Counted from the stretch's first letter, positions 50,993-61,142 are shown. The stretch is DNA of 64,000 bases from Vulcanimicrobiota bacterium (GCA_003161435.1 PMOS01000012.1:186001-250000), one strand, 5' to 3'. The notes: generated by a model not told the origin, from the sequence alone. Program-made: numbers and translations.

Positions 50993-51696
50993 CAACCGCC
51001 GCCCAGGCCCACGGGCGCGCGTGGCTCAAAAAGTATCGCGTCGCCGCCTTCGGGACGTCCGCGGTCGTGGCCGCGATCGTGTACTTCATGGTGCCGACGT
51101 GGCTGCACGGCGCGACGCGTTTCGTCGCCGCCTACGACGCGGGCATACTCCTGCTGCTCGGATTCTTGTGGCGCGGCGGTCTTCATAGCGATCCGCAGGA
51201 GACGCGCGCGCGCGCGGCACTCGAGGATCCCGGCCGCAACCTGATCGCCGCGATCGTCCTGGTCGCCGTCGTCGTCGGGCTCGTCGCGGCGATCGCGATC
51301 CTCGGTCATGGACCCAAAGTGCAGAACATCTTCGAACGCTGGGAAGCGTACCTTCTCGGTTTCGTCGCGATCAGCGTCGGTTGGTTCCTCGTGCACACGC
51401 TCTACACGTTCCGCTACGCGCACCTGTACTGGTACGACGACAACGGTGACGGCACGGAGTGCGGCGGAATCAAGTTCCCTGGGACCGACGAACCTTCGGA
51501 CTGGGACTTCGCGTACTTCTCCTTCTGCTTGGGCACGTCGTTCGCGGTGTCGGACCCTCAGGTTACCGCGACGCGCGTCCGCCGCGAGGTCATCGCGCAC
51601 TCGATCATCTCGTTTGCGTACAACTCGGTCATCGTCGGTATCGTGATCAACCTGTTCGCCGGGATCTTCGCCGCCGACTCGGGCGGCGGCAAGTAG
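50989..51696 (+). CDS. DUF1345 membrane protein, probable CTG start
   Basis: A five-helix membrane protein of the DUF1345 family: AYDAGILLLLGFLWRGGLHS, NLIAAIVLVAVVVGLVAAIA, LGFVAISVGWFLVHTLYTFR and ISFAYNSVIVGIVINLFAGI. The acidic loop KFPGTDEPSDWDFAYFSFCL is typical. The frame has no ATG, GTG or TTG near the expected N terminus. CTG 50989 overlaps the preceding stop as CTGA, giving 235 residues. ATG 51088 would lose the first helix. Confidence 0.75.
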   Translation: MTTAAQAHGRAWLKKYRVAAFGTSAVVAAIVYFMVPTWLHGATRFVAAYDAGILLLLGFLWRGGLHSDPQETRARAALEDPGRNLIAAIVLVAVVVGLVAAIAILGHGPKVQNIFERWEAYLLGFVAISVGWFLVHTLYTFRYAHLYWYDDNGDGTECGGIKFPGTDEPSDWDFAYFSFCLGTSFAVSDPQVTATRVRREVIAHSIISFAYNSVIVGIVINLFAGIFAADSGGGK

Positions 51697-51704
51697 CGGC
51701 GAAT

Positions 51705-52829
51705 CTAGTCCAGCGCGTCGAGGATGGCGTTGATTTCGTCGCCGGTATTGTAGCCGTGGGGGGCGATGCGGATGCCGTTGGCCCGGTAGGTGGCACAGAT
51801 GCCGGCAGCGCCGAGGCGCTTGCCGAGTGCGATGGGGTCGACGTCGTCGCGGCGGAAGGTCAGGATGCCGGATTTCACGTCGTCGCGCGAACGGTCGCCG
51901 AGGACGGTCCAGCCGCGTGACTGCAGTCCGTCGGCGAGTTGGTCGGTCAGCGCGAGGACGTGCGCGGCGATGCGTTCGATCCCGGCGGCGGCGAGGACGT
52001 CGATCGACGTCGCCAGCGACAGCGCGCCGATGATGTTGACCGTGCCGCCTTCGTAGCGCGTCGCGTTCGGCGCGGGCCGCTGCGCATAGTCCAGAAAATC
52101 CCACATGTCGGCGACGGAGCGCCAGCCGGGAAGACGAAGCGCGACGCGGTCGAGCAGCGCGGCGCGCAGCCACAAGAAGCTGACGCCTTGGAGGGCCATG
52201 AGCCACTTCGCGCCGCCGGCGTAGACCGCGTCGACGCCGGTCGCGTTGACGTCGAGCGGAAACGCCCCGAGGCCTTGCATGACGTCGACGACGAACAGCG
52301 CGCCGCGCGCGTGCGCGACCTCCGTGAGGGCAGCGAGATCGTGACGGTAGCCGTCGTCGAACGTCACCCAGGAGACGGCGACGACTTTGGTGCGCGGCGA
52401 GATGTAGCCGCGTAGGACGTCCGGCGTCATGCGTTCGCGCGGGGCGTCGATCAGGGTGACCGTCACGCCGCGCGCGCGCAGCGCGAGCCAGGGATAGGCG
52501 TTCGAGCCGAACTCGTTGGCGCCGATGATCACTTCGTCGCCGGGTCCGAGGTCCAGTCCTTGGGCGAGCACCGTGGCGCAGTCGCCGGTGTTGCGCAACA
52601 GCGCGATCTCGTCGCCGCGACCGCCGACGAACTCGGCGATGCGGCGGCGGTAGGCCGGGAGTGAGAGCTCGCGCGACGCCGTGCCCAGCACGCCGCGCGC
52701 GGCGTGGTCGTCGATCATTGCGTGCAGCGCGTCGCGGGTCGCGACCGGTAACACGCCGGCCGCCGCATGGTTGACGTAGATGAGGCCGGGCGCGACGGCA
52801 AAGGCGTCGCGCGCCAGCGGTGCTGTCAT
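51705..52829 (-). CDS. Class V aminotransferase (cysteine desulfurase-like)
   Basis: A 374-residue PLP enzyme. The lysine in YAGGAKWLMALQGVSFLW is the expected Schiff-base site; VVAVSWVTFDDGYRHDLAAL contains the residue stacking on PLP. The N terminus is AVAPGLIYVNHAAAGVLPVA, as in class V. It could be a desulfurase, isopenicillin epimerase-like or kynureninase-like enzyme; the substrate is open. The start codon lies inside a copy of the interspersed repeat. Confidence 0.85.
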   Translation of the reverse strand: MTAPLARDAFAVAPGLIYVNHAAAGVLPVATRDALHAMIDDHAARGVLGTASRELSLPAYRRRIAEFVGGRGDEIALLRNTGDCATVLAQGLDLGPGDEVIIGANEFGSNAYPWLALRARGVTVTLIDAPRERMTPDVLRGYISPRTKVVAVSWVTFDDGYRHDLAALTEVAHARGALFVVDVMQGLGAFPLDVNATGVDAVYAGGAKWLMALQGVSFLWLRAALLDRVALRLPGWRSVADMWDFLDYAQRPAPNATRYEGGTVNIIGALSLATSIDVLAAAGIERIAAHVLALTDQLADGLQSRGWTVLGDRSRDDVKSGILTFRRDDVDPIALGKRLGAAGICATYRANGIRIAPHGYNTGDEINAILDALD

Positions 52830-52863
52830 CCTGAGCCTAGCCTGTCCTGAGCCTGGCGAAGGG
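52825..52863. repeat. Copy of short interspersed repeat, overlapping a start codon
   Basis: GTCATCCTGAGCCTAGCCTG with a second partial unit TCCTGAGCCTGGCGAAGG. Its first three bases after GT provide, on the minus strand, the ATG of the class V aminotransferase, and CAGG just before it. Confidence 0.65.
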
Positions 52864-52876
52864 AAGGGGGCTCCGA

Positions 52877-53317
52877 TCAACTCAGCGGGTCGGAGTTGAC
52901 GAAGATGTCGGCGTGGGATTTGTTCGGGTCGACCCGCAGCTTGGCGTGCGCGACCTGATTGATGAACGTACCCAGCGGGACGTAGACGTCGCCGTTGAGC
53001 TGGAAGGTCTGCCCCGGCATCGTGACGGCACCTTGATCGATCATCATCGTGCGGCTGCCGATGGTGAACCGCGCCACGGTCGTGCCGATCGAAACCTCGA
53101 CGGCGTTCCCTTGAAAGGTCAACAACCCGTTGAACGATTTCACCAGGTCGACCAGGTCGGCGTAGACGACGCCGTTGCGCACGAGCGCGACGCCGCCGGC
53201 ACGATCGACCGGGCGCCCGTCGAGCGTGAGCTTCACCGAGCGATCGGCGGCGAACGCGGGGAAGCTCGAACCGGCCAGGATGAGCGCGAGGATGATGGCG
53301 GCGGGGAATCTCGTCAT
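52877..53317 (-). CDS. Secreted copper-amine-oxidase N-terminal-domain-like protein
   Basis: A 146-residue protein with a signal peptide (AIILALILAGSSFPAFA, cut near 23). The mature domain, VKLTLDGRPVDRAGGVALVR with GVVYADLVDLVKSFNGLLTF and VYVPLGTFINQVAHAKL, is the Cu amine oxidase N-terminal-like fold found in extracellular proteins. It is not an amine oxidase itself. ATG 53317 overlaps the phoU stop (ATGA). Confidence 0.78.
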   Translation of the reverse strand: MTRFPAAIILALILAGSSFPAFAADRSVKLTLDGRPVDRAGGVALVRNGVVYADLVDLVKSFNGLLTFQGNAVEVSIGTTVARFTIGSRTMMIDQGAVTMPGQTFQLNGDVYVPLGTFINQVAHAKLRVDPNKSHADIFVNSDPLS

Positions 53318-53943
53318 GAGTAGATGTCCTTGGTGTGCCAAGCGATGTTTTGCGCCCGGTCCCCGACGCGCTCGATGATCGAGACGACGAAGAGCAAGAG
53401 GGTGCCCGCTGGTACCGTACCCGGATCGTGCTGCATCTCCGCCTGAAGCGCCTCGATTCCGTTGCGATAGAGCACATCCACGTCGTCGTCGCGCTCGATC
53501 ACGTCGTCGGCCAGGGCCGCGTCGCCCTCACGGTACGCCCGCATGACGTCTTGGAGCATCTCGTAGGCCAGGTTCGCGATCCGCCCCACCTCGACGCTCG
53601 CCGGTCGGACGGCGACGTCGGCGAGCTTGATGGCGTTCTTGGCGATGTCGACGGCGTAGTCGCCGATGCGCTCGAGATCGGTGACGATCTGCAGCATCCC
53701 GGCGATCTGCCGGAGCTCACCGGCCACCGGCTGCTGCTTCCAGATCAGCTCGATGCACGATGTTTCAACACGGCGCCGCGTGTCGTCGATCTCGTCGTCG
53801 CCGGCGACCACGCGGCCCGCGAGCACGACGTCGCGCCGCTCGAGAGCTTGCGTCGCGGAGCGAATCGCATCGGAGACGAGCGCGCCCAATCGGACGACAT
53901 CCAGGCGCGTGTTCTCAAGCGCCTGGTGATAAGCGGTTCGCAT
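53314..53943 (-). CDS. phoU: Phosphate-transport regulator PhoU
   Basis: A 209-residue PhoU: two three-helix repeats with VETSCIELIWKQQPVAGELR, IVTDLERIGDYAVDIAKNAI and LLFVVSIIERVGDRAQNIAW, where the Glu-Arg-x-x-Asp motifs bind metal. It represses the Pho response when phosphate is plentiful. No pst genes are in the window. Start ATG 53943 has GGGGAG close upstream; an upstream in-frame ATG (53958) is possible. Confidence 0.94.
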   Translation of the reverse strand: MRTAYHQALENTRLDVVRLGALVSDAIRSATQALERRDVVLAGRVVAGDDEIDDTRRRVETSCIELIWKQQPVAGELRQIAGMLQIVTDLERIGDYAVDIAKNAIKLADVAVRPASVEVGRIANLAYEMLQDVMRAYREGDAALADDVIERDDDVDVLYRNGIEALQAEMQHDPGTVPAGTLLLFVVSIIERVGDRAQNIAWHTKDIYS

Positions 53944-54005
53944 GGCTCCCCCCACCATAGCAGAGGGGAGGGCGTTCCGAGAACCCCGTGGTACGGCGGC
54001 CCTCG

Positions 54006-54785
<780 letters not shown>

Positions 54786-54786
54786 C

Positions 54787-55329
54787 CTATAACGAAGCGG
54801 TTTTGCGGGCTCCGATGTGGGCGACGGTGTCATTCATCTCGCGTTCGATGTCGGGATCGAAGCCGATCCAGCGCCCGACGACGCGGCCGGTTCCGTCGAT
54901 TGCGAAGAGCGTCGGGAAACCGGTGATGCCGAAGGCGTGAGAAACCGTCATGTCCGGGTCGAGCGCGACATCGACCATCTTGAAGTGCTCCGCGAACGGG
55001 CGAACCGTCGCCGGGATCTCGCCGACGTCGATCGAGATTACGTCGACCCCGGGATGCGTTCGGCGAAAGTGCTGGACCAGCGGAATCGACGCGCGGCACG
55101 GATCGCACCACGTCGCCCAGAAATCGAGGAAGACGATCCGGCCTCGGCGATGCACCAGGTCGTACCGGCCGCCGTCGAGCGTCGCCACCGACACCGGCGG
55201 TGCCTGGACGATGTCGCGGTGCAGGCGCGGCAGGACGACGAAGCGGGCGACGGCGACCAGAACGACCACGACGGCGAGGATGTCGAGCGCGCGCGCAGCG
55301 CGCGCGGCCCAGCTGCGCAGCGAAGGCAC
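54787..55329 (-). CDS. Membrane-anchored thioredoxin-like protein (TlpA type)
   Basis: A 180-residue protein with one N-terminal membrane helix (ALDILAVVVVLVAVARFVVL) and a periplasmic thioredoxin fold. The active site is FWATWCDPCRASIP, WCDPC instead of the common WCPPC or WCGPC; the cis-proline motif is GFPTLF. It should reduce or oxidise disulfides, perhaps in cytochrome maturation. GTG 55329 is used because ATG 55374 would leave only nine bases to the divergent Crp gene. Confidence 0.85.
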   Translation of the reverse strand: MPSLRSWAARAARALDILAVVVVLVAVARFVVLPRLHRDIVQAPPVSVATLDGGRYDLVHRRGRIVFLDFWATWCDPCRASIPLVQHFRRTHPGVDVISIDVGEIPATVRPFAEHFKMVDVALDPDMTVSHAFGITGFPTLFAIDGTGRVVGRWIGFDPDIEREMNDTVAHIGARKTASL

Positions 55330-55383
55330 CTGTGGCGGTTCTCCCCGCAGGGAATGGGCCCCCTGCGCCCGCATCCCACCGCG

Positions 55384-56331
55384 ATGCCCACGACCCGCGT
55401 CGCATCGATCACGATCGACGCCCGCACGCTGCCCGCGTCGAATAGAAGCGCGCGCATTTTCGAGGCTTTCGACAAGCTGCCCGTAGGCGGCGCCGTGGAG
55501 CTGCACGAGGAGAGCGATCCGCGCTCGCTGCGCAACGAGTTTCAGCAGTACCGGCCGGGGCGTTTCTCCTGGGACGCCCGAAACCTGGGCAGCGGCCGTT
55601 GGACGATTCGGCTCGAGCGCATCGACGAACGTGCCGACACGGCGACGTTCCTCTCCCATTGCGCGCCCTTCGCGAACGCCAAGCAGACCACGATCAACGA
55701 GCTCGCCGCGGTCGCGACCGAGCGGTCGTACCGCACCGGCGAGACGTGCTTCGACGAGGGCGAGATGTGGCCGTACCTCGGCTTCGTGCGCAGCGGCAAG
55801 ATCGTCTACACGCTCCTCTCGCCCGACGGCAAGACGCATGCCCTCGGCGAGCGCTTGACCCACGATCCGCTCAACGAGTCGGGGACCTTCGACGGCGGCG
55901 GCGCGACGACGCGCGCCGAAGCGCTGACCGACTGCTCGGTGGTGCTGGTCCCCTCCGAGGCCGTCCTCCACGCCGTGCGCAACGACAGCGAGCTGGCACT
56001 CGGCTTTCTGGCCGCGGCCTCGCAGGCGCGCCGGCGGTCGATCGACACGATCGCCGACCTGGCCTTCGCGCACGTCCTCCAGCGCGTCGCCAAGTTCTTG
56101 ATGTCGTACGCGCAAGCGACGACCGGAATGGCCCCCGGGCTGCCCGGCGTGGAGAACCTCTCGCAGGCCCAGATCGCCGCCGCCGCCGGAACCGTTCGGG
56201 ACATGGCCGCCCGGGCGCTGATCCGCCTCAAGAACGCGCAGGCGGTGGCGCTCGACCGCGGCCGCGTGCGCTCGATCGACCGGCTGCGACTCGAGGCCTT
56301 CGCGCACGGGGTGCAGGCGCCACCGGTGTAG
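55384..56331 (+). CDS. DUF2249-Crp/Fnr fusion regulator
   Basis: A 315-residue fusion. Residues about 7-78 are a DUF2249 domain (IDARTLPASNRSARIFEAFD, GGAVELHEESDPRSLRNEF, GRWTIRLERI). Residues 95-205 form a cyclic-nucleotide-type beta barrel (YLGFVRSGKIVYTLLSPDGK), and residues 215-300 a Crp winged helix (NLSQAQIAAAAGTVRDMAAR). DUF2249 proteins are linked to nitrogen oxide and haem metabolism in other organisms, so a redox or NO-related role is plausible. It diverges from the thioredoxin-like gene. Confidence 0.86.
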   Translation: MPTTRVASITIDARTLPASNRSARIFEAFDKLPVGGAVELHEESDPRSLRNEFQQYRPGRFSWDARNLGSGRWTIRLERIDERADTATFLSHCAPFANAKQTTINELAAVATERSYRTGETCFDEGEMWPYLGFVRSGKIVYTLLSPDGKTHALGERLTHDPLNESGTFDGGGATTRAEALTDCSVVLVPSEAVLHAVRNDSELALGFLAAASQARRRSIDTIADLAFAHVLQRVAKFLMSYAQATTGMAPGLPGVENLSQAQIAAAAGTVRDMAARALIRLKNAQAVALDRGRVRSIDRLRLEAFAHGVQAPPV

Positions 56332-56383
56332 CCCGCCTGCAATGGCAGGCGGCTCCGCTTTCCTGCGGAGAAGTGGCGGAGCT

Positions 56384-58504
56384 ATGCGTCGCCTCTTGTT
56401 TCTCTTTGCGGCGGCCGCGGTCACCGTTTCGGCCGCGCTGCCCGCGCTCGCCAAGTTGGCCTATCCCGATGCACCGCGCGGAGCCGTGAGCGACACCTAC
56501 TTCGGGACCACCGTTCCCGATCCGTATCGCTGGATGGAAGACGTCGACGCACCGCAGACGACGGCGTGGGTCAAAGCCGAAGGCGATCTGACGCGCCAGT
56601 ATCTCGACGCGATCCCGCAACGCACGGCGATTCGTGACGACTATCGCAAGCTGCTCGACTACGAGAAGGTCGGCGCCCCGTTCCACCAAGGTCCATGGTG
56701 GTTCTTCACCCGCAACACCGGTCTCCAGAACCAGAGCGTGCTCTTCGTGCGGCGCGGCGAGCACGGAACGCCACGCGTTCTGCTCGACCCGAACAGGCTG
56801 GCCGCCGACGGAACGGTCGCGCTGGCGGGCTCCAGCTTCACCCACGACGGGACGCTGATGGCATATGCCACGCAATCGTCGGGCTCCGACTGGCAGACCT
56901 GGCACGTCAAGGACGTGGCGACCGGCACCGACCGTGCTGATGCGCTGCAGTGGAGCAAGTTCTCCGGCGCGTTGTGGACCGGCGACAGCGGCTTTTATTA
57001 TGAAGCCTACGATCCGCCGCAAGCCGGCGCAGGCAACGCCACTCTCAGCGCACTCGGCGCGCAAAAAATGTACTACCACCGGCTCGGAACGCCGCAGTCC
57101 GCCGATCGGCTCGTCTACACCGCACCGAACGATCAGTTCATGGCGGCCGGGCGCACCGAAGATCAGCGCTACGACTTCTTCTACCTCTCGAAGGGCGACG
57201 GTAACAGCCTGTCCTGGAAGCGCACCGCTGAGCCCGAGTCCGCCTTACGGCTGGTCTTTGCGCTGGATCCGAACGTCCAGTACTCGCCGGTCGGCGACGA
57301 CGGGACGCGGCTGTACATCCAAACCAACCTGCACGCACAGCGCGGCCGGCTGACGTGGCTCGATCTCAACGATCCGACCCATAGGCTGCACGACATCGTA
57401 CCGCAGAGTGCCGACACGATGGAGGGCGTGAGCCTGCTCGGCAACCGCTTCTACGTCGCCTATCTGCACGATGCCCACTCGTTGGTTCGCGTCTTCGATC
57501 TGAAGGGTCGCGCGCTCGGTACGATCGCACTCCCGGGGATCGGGAGCGGCGGCCTGCCCGGCGGCCATCGCGACGATCGCATCGCGTACTACTCCTTCAC
57601 GTCGTACACGTACCCCCCGACGATCTACCGCTTCAACACGGTGACCGGCAAGAGCAGCGTGGCGATCGCGCCGAAAGTCGCATTCGATTCGACGCCGTAC
57701 GTCACCGAGCAGCTGTTCACGACGTCGAAGGACGGCACGCGAATTCCGGTGTTCGTCGTGCATCGCAAGAACATGCCGCTCAACGGTTCGACGCCGACGA
57801 TCCTGTACGGCTACGGCGGGTTCGACATCTCGATCACGCCCGCGTTCTCGTCGTCGGTCGCGATGTGGCTGCAGATGGGCGGCGCGTACGCGGTCGCAAC
57901 CCTGCGCGGCGGCGGCGAGTACGGCGACGCCTGGCACGACGCCGGGCGGCTGGCGAACAAACAGCACGTCTTCGACGACTTCATCGCCGCGGCCCAGATG
58001 CTGATCGACAAGAAGATCACCTCGACGCCGAAGCTCGCCGCGAACGGCGGTTCGAACGGCGGCTTGCTGGTCGGCGCCGCGATCACCGAACGTCCGGACC
58101 TGTGGGGCGCGGCCATCCCGGAGGTCGGCGTGCTCGACATGCTGCGCTTCCAGAAGTTCACCGTCGGCAAGGCCTGGGTGACGGACTACGGCTCGTCGGA
58201 AGCGTCGGCCGATCAGTTCAAGTACCTCTTCGCCTACTCGCCGTATCAGAACGTCAAGGACGGCACGGCGTACCCGCCGACGCTGGTGATGACGTCCGAT
58301 CACGACGATCGCGTCTTTCCGGCACACTCGTTCAAATTCGCCGCCGCACTGCAGCACGCGCAGTCCGGTGACGCGCCGGTCCTGCTGCGCGTCGAGTCCA
58401 AGGCCGGTCACGGCGCCGGCCGGCCGACCGAGAAGATCATCGACGACGTCGCCGATCGCTACGCGTTCCTGGTGAAGAATCTGAACTTCAGCCCGACCCT
58501 GTAG
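56384..58504 (+). CDS. Prolyl oligopeptidase (S9A), exported
   Basis: A 706-residue serine peptidase with a signal peptide (LFLFAAAAVTVSAALPALA). The seven-blade propeller covers about residues 70-420. The hydrolase domain has Ser557 in GGSNGGLLVG, the Asp in SDHDDRVFP (about 638-646) and His676 in KAGHGAG, close to the porcine numbering. It cleaves short peptides after proline in the periplasm or outside. ATG 56384 has GCGGAG just upstream. Confidence 0.96.
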   Translation: MRRLLFLFAAAAVTVSAALPALAKLAYPDAPRGAVSDTYFGTTVPDPYRWMEDVDAPQTTAWVKAEGDLTRQYLDAIPQRTAIRDDYRKLLDYEKVGAPFHQGPWWFFTRNTGLQNQSVLFVRRGEHGTPRVLLDPNRLAADGTVALAGSSFTHDGTLMAYATQSSGSDWQTWHVKDVATGTDRADALQWSKFSGALWTGDSGFYYEAYDPPQAGAGNATLSALGAQKMYYHRLGTPQSADRLVYTAPNDQFMAAGRTEDQRYDFFYLSKGDGNSLSWKRTAEPESALRLVFALDPNVQYSPVGDDGTRLYIQTNLHAQRGRLTWLDLNDPTHRLHDIVPQSADTMEGVSLLGNRFYVAYLHDAHSLVRVFDLKGRALGTIALPGIGSGGLPGGHRDDRIAYYSFTSYTYPPTIYRFNTVTGKSSVAIAPKVAFDSTPYVTEQLFTTSKDGTRIPVFVVHRKNMPLNGSTPTILYGYGGFDISITPAFSSSVAMWLQMGGAYAVATLRGGGEYGDAWHDAGRLANKQHVFDDFIAAAQMLIDKKITSTPKLAANGGSNGGLLVGAAITERPDLWGAAIPEVGVLDMLRFQKFTVGKAWVTDYGSSEASADQFKYLFAYSPYQNVKDGTAYPPTLVMTSDHDDRVFPAHSFKFAAALQHAQSGDAPVLLRVESKAGHGAGRPTEKIIDDVADRYAFLVKNLNFSPTL

Positions 58505-58531
58505 TGACAGCACGCTAGTGTCTCGGCGATA

Positions 58532-61141
58532 GTGGCGCGGGCCACGAAGCGCGGGCCCGCGCACGACGTCTTCATCAGTTACTCGTCGAAAGACCGGGCG
58601 CGCGCGGACGCGATCTGCGCCGCGCTCGAAGCCGACGGCGTGAGCTGCTGGATCGCGCCGCGCGACGGAACGCCGGGCGCCTCCTACGCGAAGTTCCTGG
58701 TCGACGCGATCGTGGCGAGCCGCATCGTCGTGCTCGTGTTCTCGCGCAACGCCAACCGTTCGGAGGCGGTGCTCAGCGAGCTTGAGATCGCCTTCAGTCA
58801 CGGGATCGCGGTCCTGCCCGTGCGCGTCGAGAACGTCCTGCCGACCGACTCGGCCGAGTTCTATCTCAAGCGGCGGCACTGGTTCGACGCGCACGCCGAC
58901 TTCGAGACGCACCTGCCGCAGCTCGCGCCGGCCGTGCGGATCGCCCTTGCGCCGCCGCCGAGGGCGCGTGCCGTTCACGGCACGTCAGGCCAGGCCGGTG
59001 CGAGCGCCGCGCCCGCGCCGCCGCGCGGCAACCTACCGCGCCAGGCGACGAGCTTCGTCGGCCGCGCGGCCGACGTGCAGCGCGTCGTCGAGCTTGTGAG
59101 CGCGCCGGGTCTGGTGACGATCGTCGGCACCGGCGGTGTCGGCAAGACCCGCGTTGCCCTGCGCGCCGCCGAAGTCCGCGGCGATCCGCGCGACGGCACC
59201 TGGTTCGTCGACTTCGCTCCGCTCGAAAACGGCGCGCTCGTCGCGAGCACGGTCCTCTCGGGGATCGGGGTGACGAAACGCGGGGAAGAGAGCGCGTTCG
59301 ACATGCTGCTCGCGCACCTGCGCGAGCGTGACATCGTGATCGTCCTCGACAACTGTGAGCGGCAGTCGGCCGAGGTGGCGCGCGTCGCCGCAGCCGTGAT
59401 CGCAAGCTGCCCGCACGTCACGCTCCTGGCGAGCAGCCGGGAGCCGCTGAACGTTCCGGGTGAGCAGGTCTACCGCTTGGCGACGCTGGACGCGGCTTCC
59501 GCCGCGCAGCTCTTTGCAGATCGCGCGAAGCTCGCCAACCCGCGTTTCGACGTGACGGCGGCGAACGCGCGCGTCGTCGACGACATCTGCGCGCGGCTCG
59601 ACGGGATCGCGCTGGCGATCGAGCTGGCGGCCGCGCGCGTGCGCATGATCTCGGTCGACGAGCTTTCGCGGCGGCTCGCGGAACGGTTTCGCGTGCTCAC
59701 CGGCGGCAACCGCACGGCGTTGCCGCACCAGCAGACGATGCGCGCCCTCATCGACTGGAGCTACGACGCGCTCTCGGACGACGAAAAGGCGATCTTCCGC
59801 CGTACCGCGGCCTTCAGCGGCGGGTTCACGCTCGAGGCCGCCGGCGCGGTGTGCGCCGGCGAGGCGCTCGACGAGTGGGCGGTCCTCGATCTGCTTTCGG
59901 CGCTGGTCGACAAGTCGCTCGTCGTCGCCGACGTCGACGAAACCGCGCAGCGCTATCACCTGCTACAGACGATCGCCGAGTACGCCGGCGAACGGCTCGC
60001 CGAGAGCGGCGAAAGCCGCACGATCGCGGTCGCGCATGCGAGGTTCTTCGCGGGCGCCGCGAGCGATGCATATCGCGAGTGGGCCGAGGTCGCGCAGCCG
60101 GGCTGGCTCGCGCGGCTGCGGCCCGACATCGAGAACTTCCGTGCCGCGCTCAATTGGTCGCTCACGCAGCGCAACGACATCGAGCTCGGCGTACAGCTCG
60201 TCGCCGACGTCGTGCCGTTGTTCCTGCGCCTCTCGTTCTTGAGCGAAGCGATCGGCTGGTCCGAGGCGGCGCTGGCGGCGGGCCCCGAGCTGCCGGCGGC
60301 GGCCGACGCGCGCCTGCACGACAACCTCGCGATGCTCTACAACAACCTCGGCTCTTCGGCGAAGGCCGAAACGGCGGCGCAGCGCGCCGTCGCGTCGTAC
60401 GCGCGGACCGATGACGCACGCGGTCACACGCGAGCATTGTCGCGGCTCGCCGTTCACGTCGCTCGGCAGTCGCGATTCGACGAAGCGATCGCGCACGCCG
60501 GCGCGGCGCTGGAACGCGCGCGCGGCATCGGCGACCGCCGGCTGCTGGCGGCCACGCTGGTGCACTGCGCCAGCGTGTTCACGCCCGAGCAAATCGATCG
60601 GGCTCGACCGCAGTTCGAGGAGGGCGCCGCGCTCTACCGGGCCCTAGGCGACCGCGAGGGCTCCGTGCGCGCGCTGGAATGGCTGGCGTTCGCCGAGGCG
60701 CGCGCCGGCGCGTTCGACCGCGCGATCGCCGCCCTGTTCGAGGCGTTGCAGCTCGCCGAAGGCGACGCCCGGATGTACGTCGCCGGCAGCCTTGCCTGCA
60801 CGCTGGCGGCGCAGGGCGACGCGCGGGCCCTCGACGTGGCGCGCGAGGCCTTCGCCCTCGCCAAAGAGGCGCAGCACGCCAATCTCACCGCCAACGCGAT
60901 CGCGTATCTCGCCGCCGCGTCGGCGACCGGCGATGCAACCCGCGCCGCGCGCCTGTTCGGCTATGCTCGGGCGCGACTCGCCGAGCTCGGTTGGCAACCC
61001 GACAACACCGACGCGCTGATCGACGAGCGCGTGACAGCGCAGCTGCGCGCGACGCTCAGTGACGCGCAACTGCAAGAGTTCAACGCGCGCGGCGCGTCGA
61101 TGCCCGAGGACGAGGCCTTCGCCGAAGCCGCGTCGGTGTAG
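58532..61141 (+). CDS. TIR domain, NB-ARC ATPase and TPR protein (STAND type)
   Basis: An 869-residue protein. Residues 10-139 are a TIR domain (HDVFISYSSKDRARADAICA); SELEIA near 82-87 carries the Glu83 expected for NADase activity. Residues 168-450 are an NB-ARC-like ATPase with Walker A GTGGVGKT (199-206) and Walker B IVIVLDNCE (268-276), then a winged-helix-like part. Residues about 550-840 are TPR-like. The architecture resembles antiphage NLR-like proteins and AfsR-type regulators, without DNA-binding domain. GTG start at 58532 after a short gap. Confidence 0.85.
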   Translation: MARATKRGPAHDVFISYSSKDRARADAICAALEADGVSCWIAPRDGTPGASYAKFLVDAIVASRIVVLVFSRNANRSEAVLSELEIAFSHGIAVLPVRVENVLPTDSAEFYLKRRHWFDAHADFETHLPQLAPAVRIALAPPPRARAVHGTSGQAGASAAPAPPRGNLPRQATSFVGRAADVQRVVELVSAPGLVTIVGTGGVGKTRVALRAAEVRGDPRDGTWFVDFAPLENGALVASTVLSGIGVTKRGEESAFDMLLAHLRERDIVIVLDNCERQSAEVARVAAAVIASCPHVTLLASSREPLNVPGEQVYRLATLDAASAAQLFADRAKLANPRFDVTAANARVVDDICARLDGIALAIELAAARVRMISVDELSRRLAERFRVLTGGNRTALPHQQTMRALIDWSYDALSDDEKAIFRRTAAFSGGFTLEAAGAVCAGEALDEWAVLDLLSALVDKSLVVADVDETAQRYHLLQTIAEYAGERLAESGESRTIAVAHARFFAGAASDAYREWAEVAQPGWLARLRPDIENFRAALNWSLTQRNDIELGVQLVADVVPLFLRLSFLSEAIGWSEAALAAGPELPAAADARLHDNLAMLYNNLGSSAKAETAAQRAVASYARTDDARGHTRALSRLAVHVARQSRFDEAIAHAGAALERARGIGDRRLLAATLVHCASVFTPEQIDRARPQFEEGAALYRALGDREGSVRALEWLAFAEARAGAFDRAIAALFEALQLAEGDARMYVAGSLACTLAAQGDARALDVAREAFALAKEAQHANLTANAIAYLAAASATGDATRAARLFGYARARLAELGWQPDNTDALIDERVTAQLRATLSDAQLQEFNARGASMPEDEAFAEAASV

Positions 61142-61142
61142 T

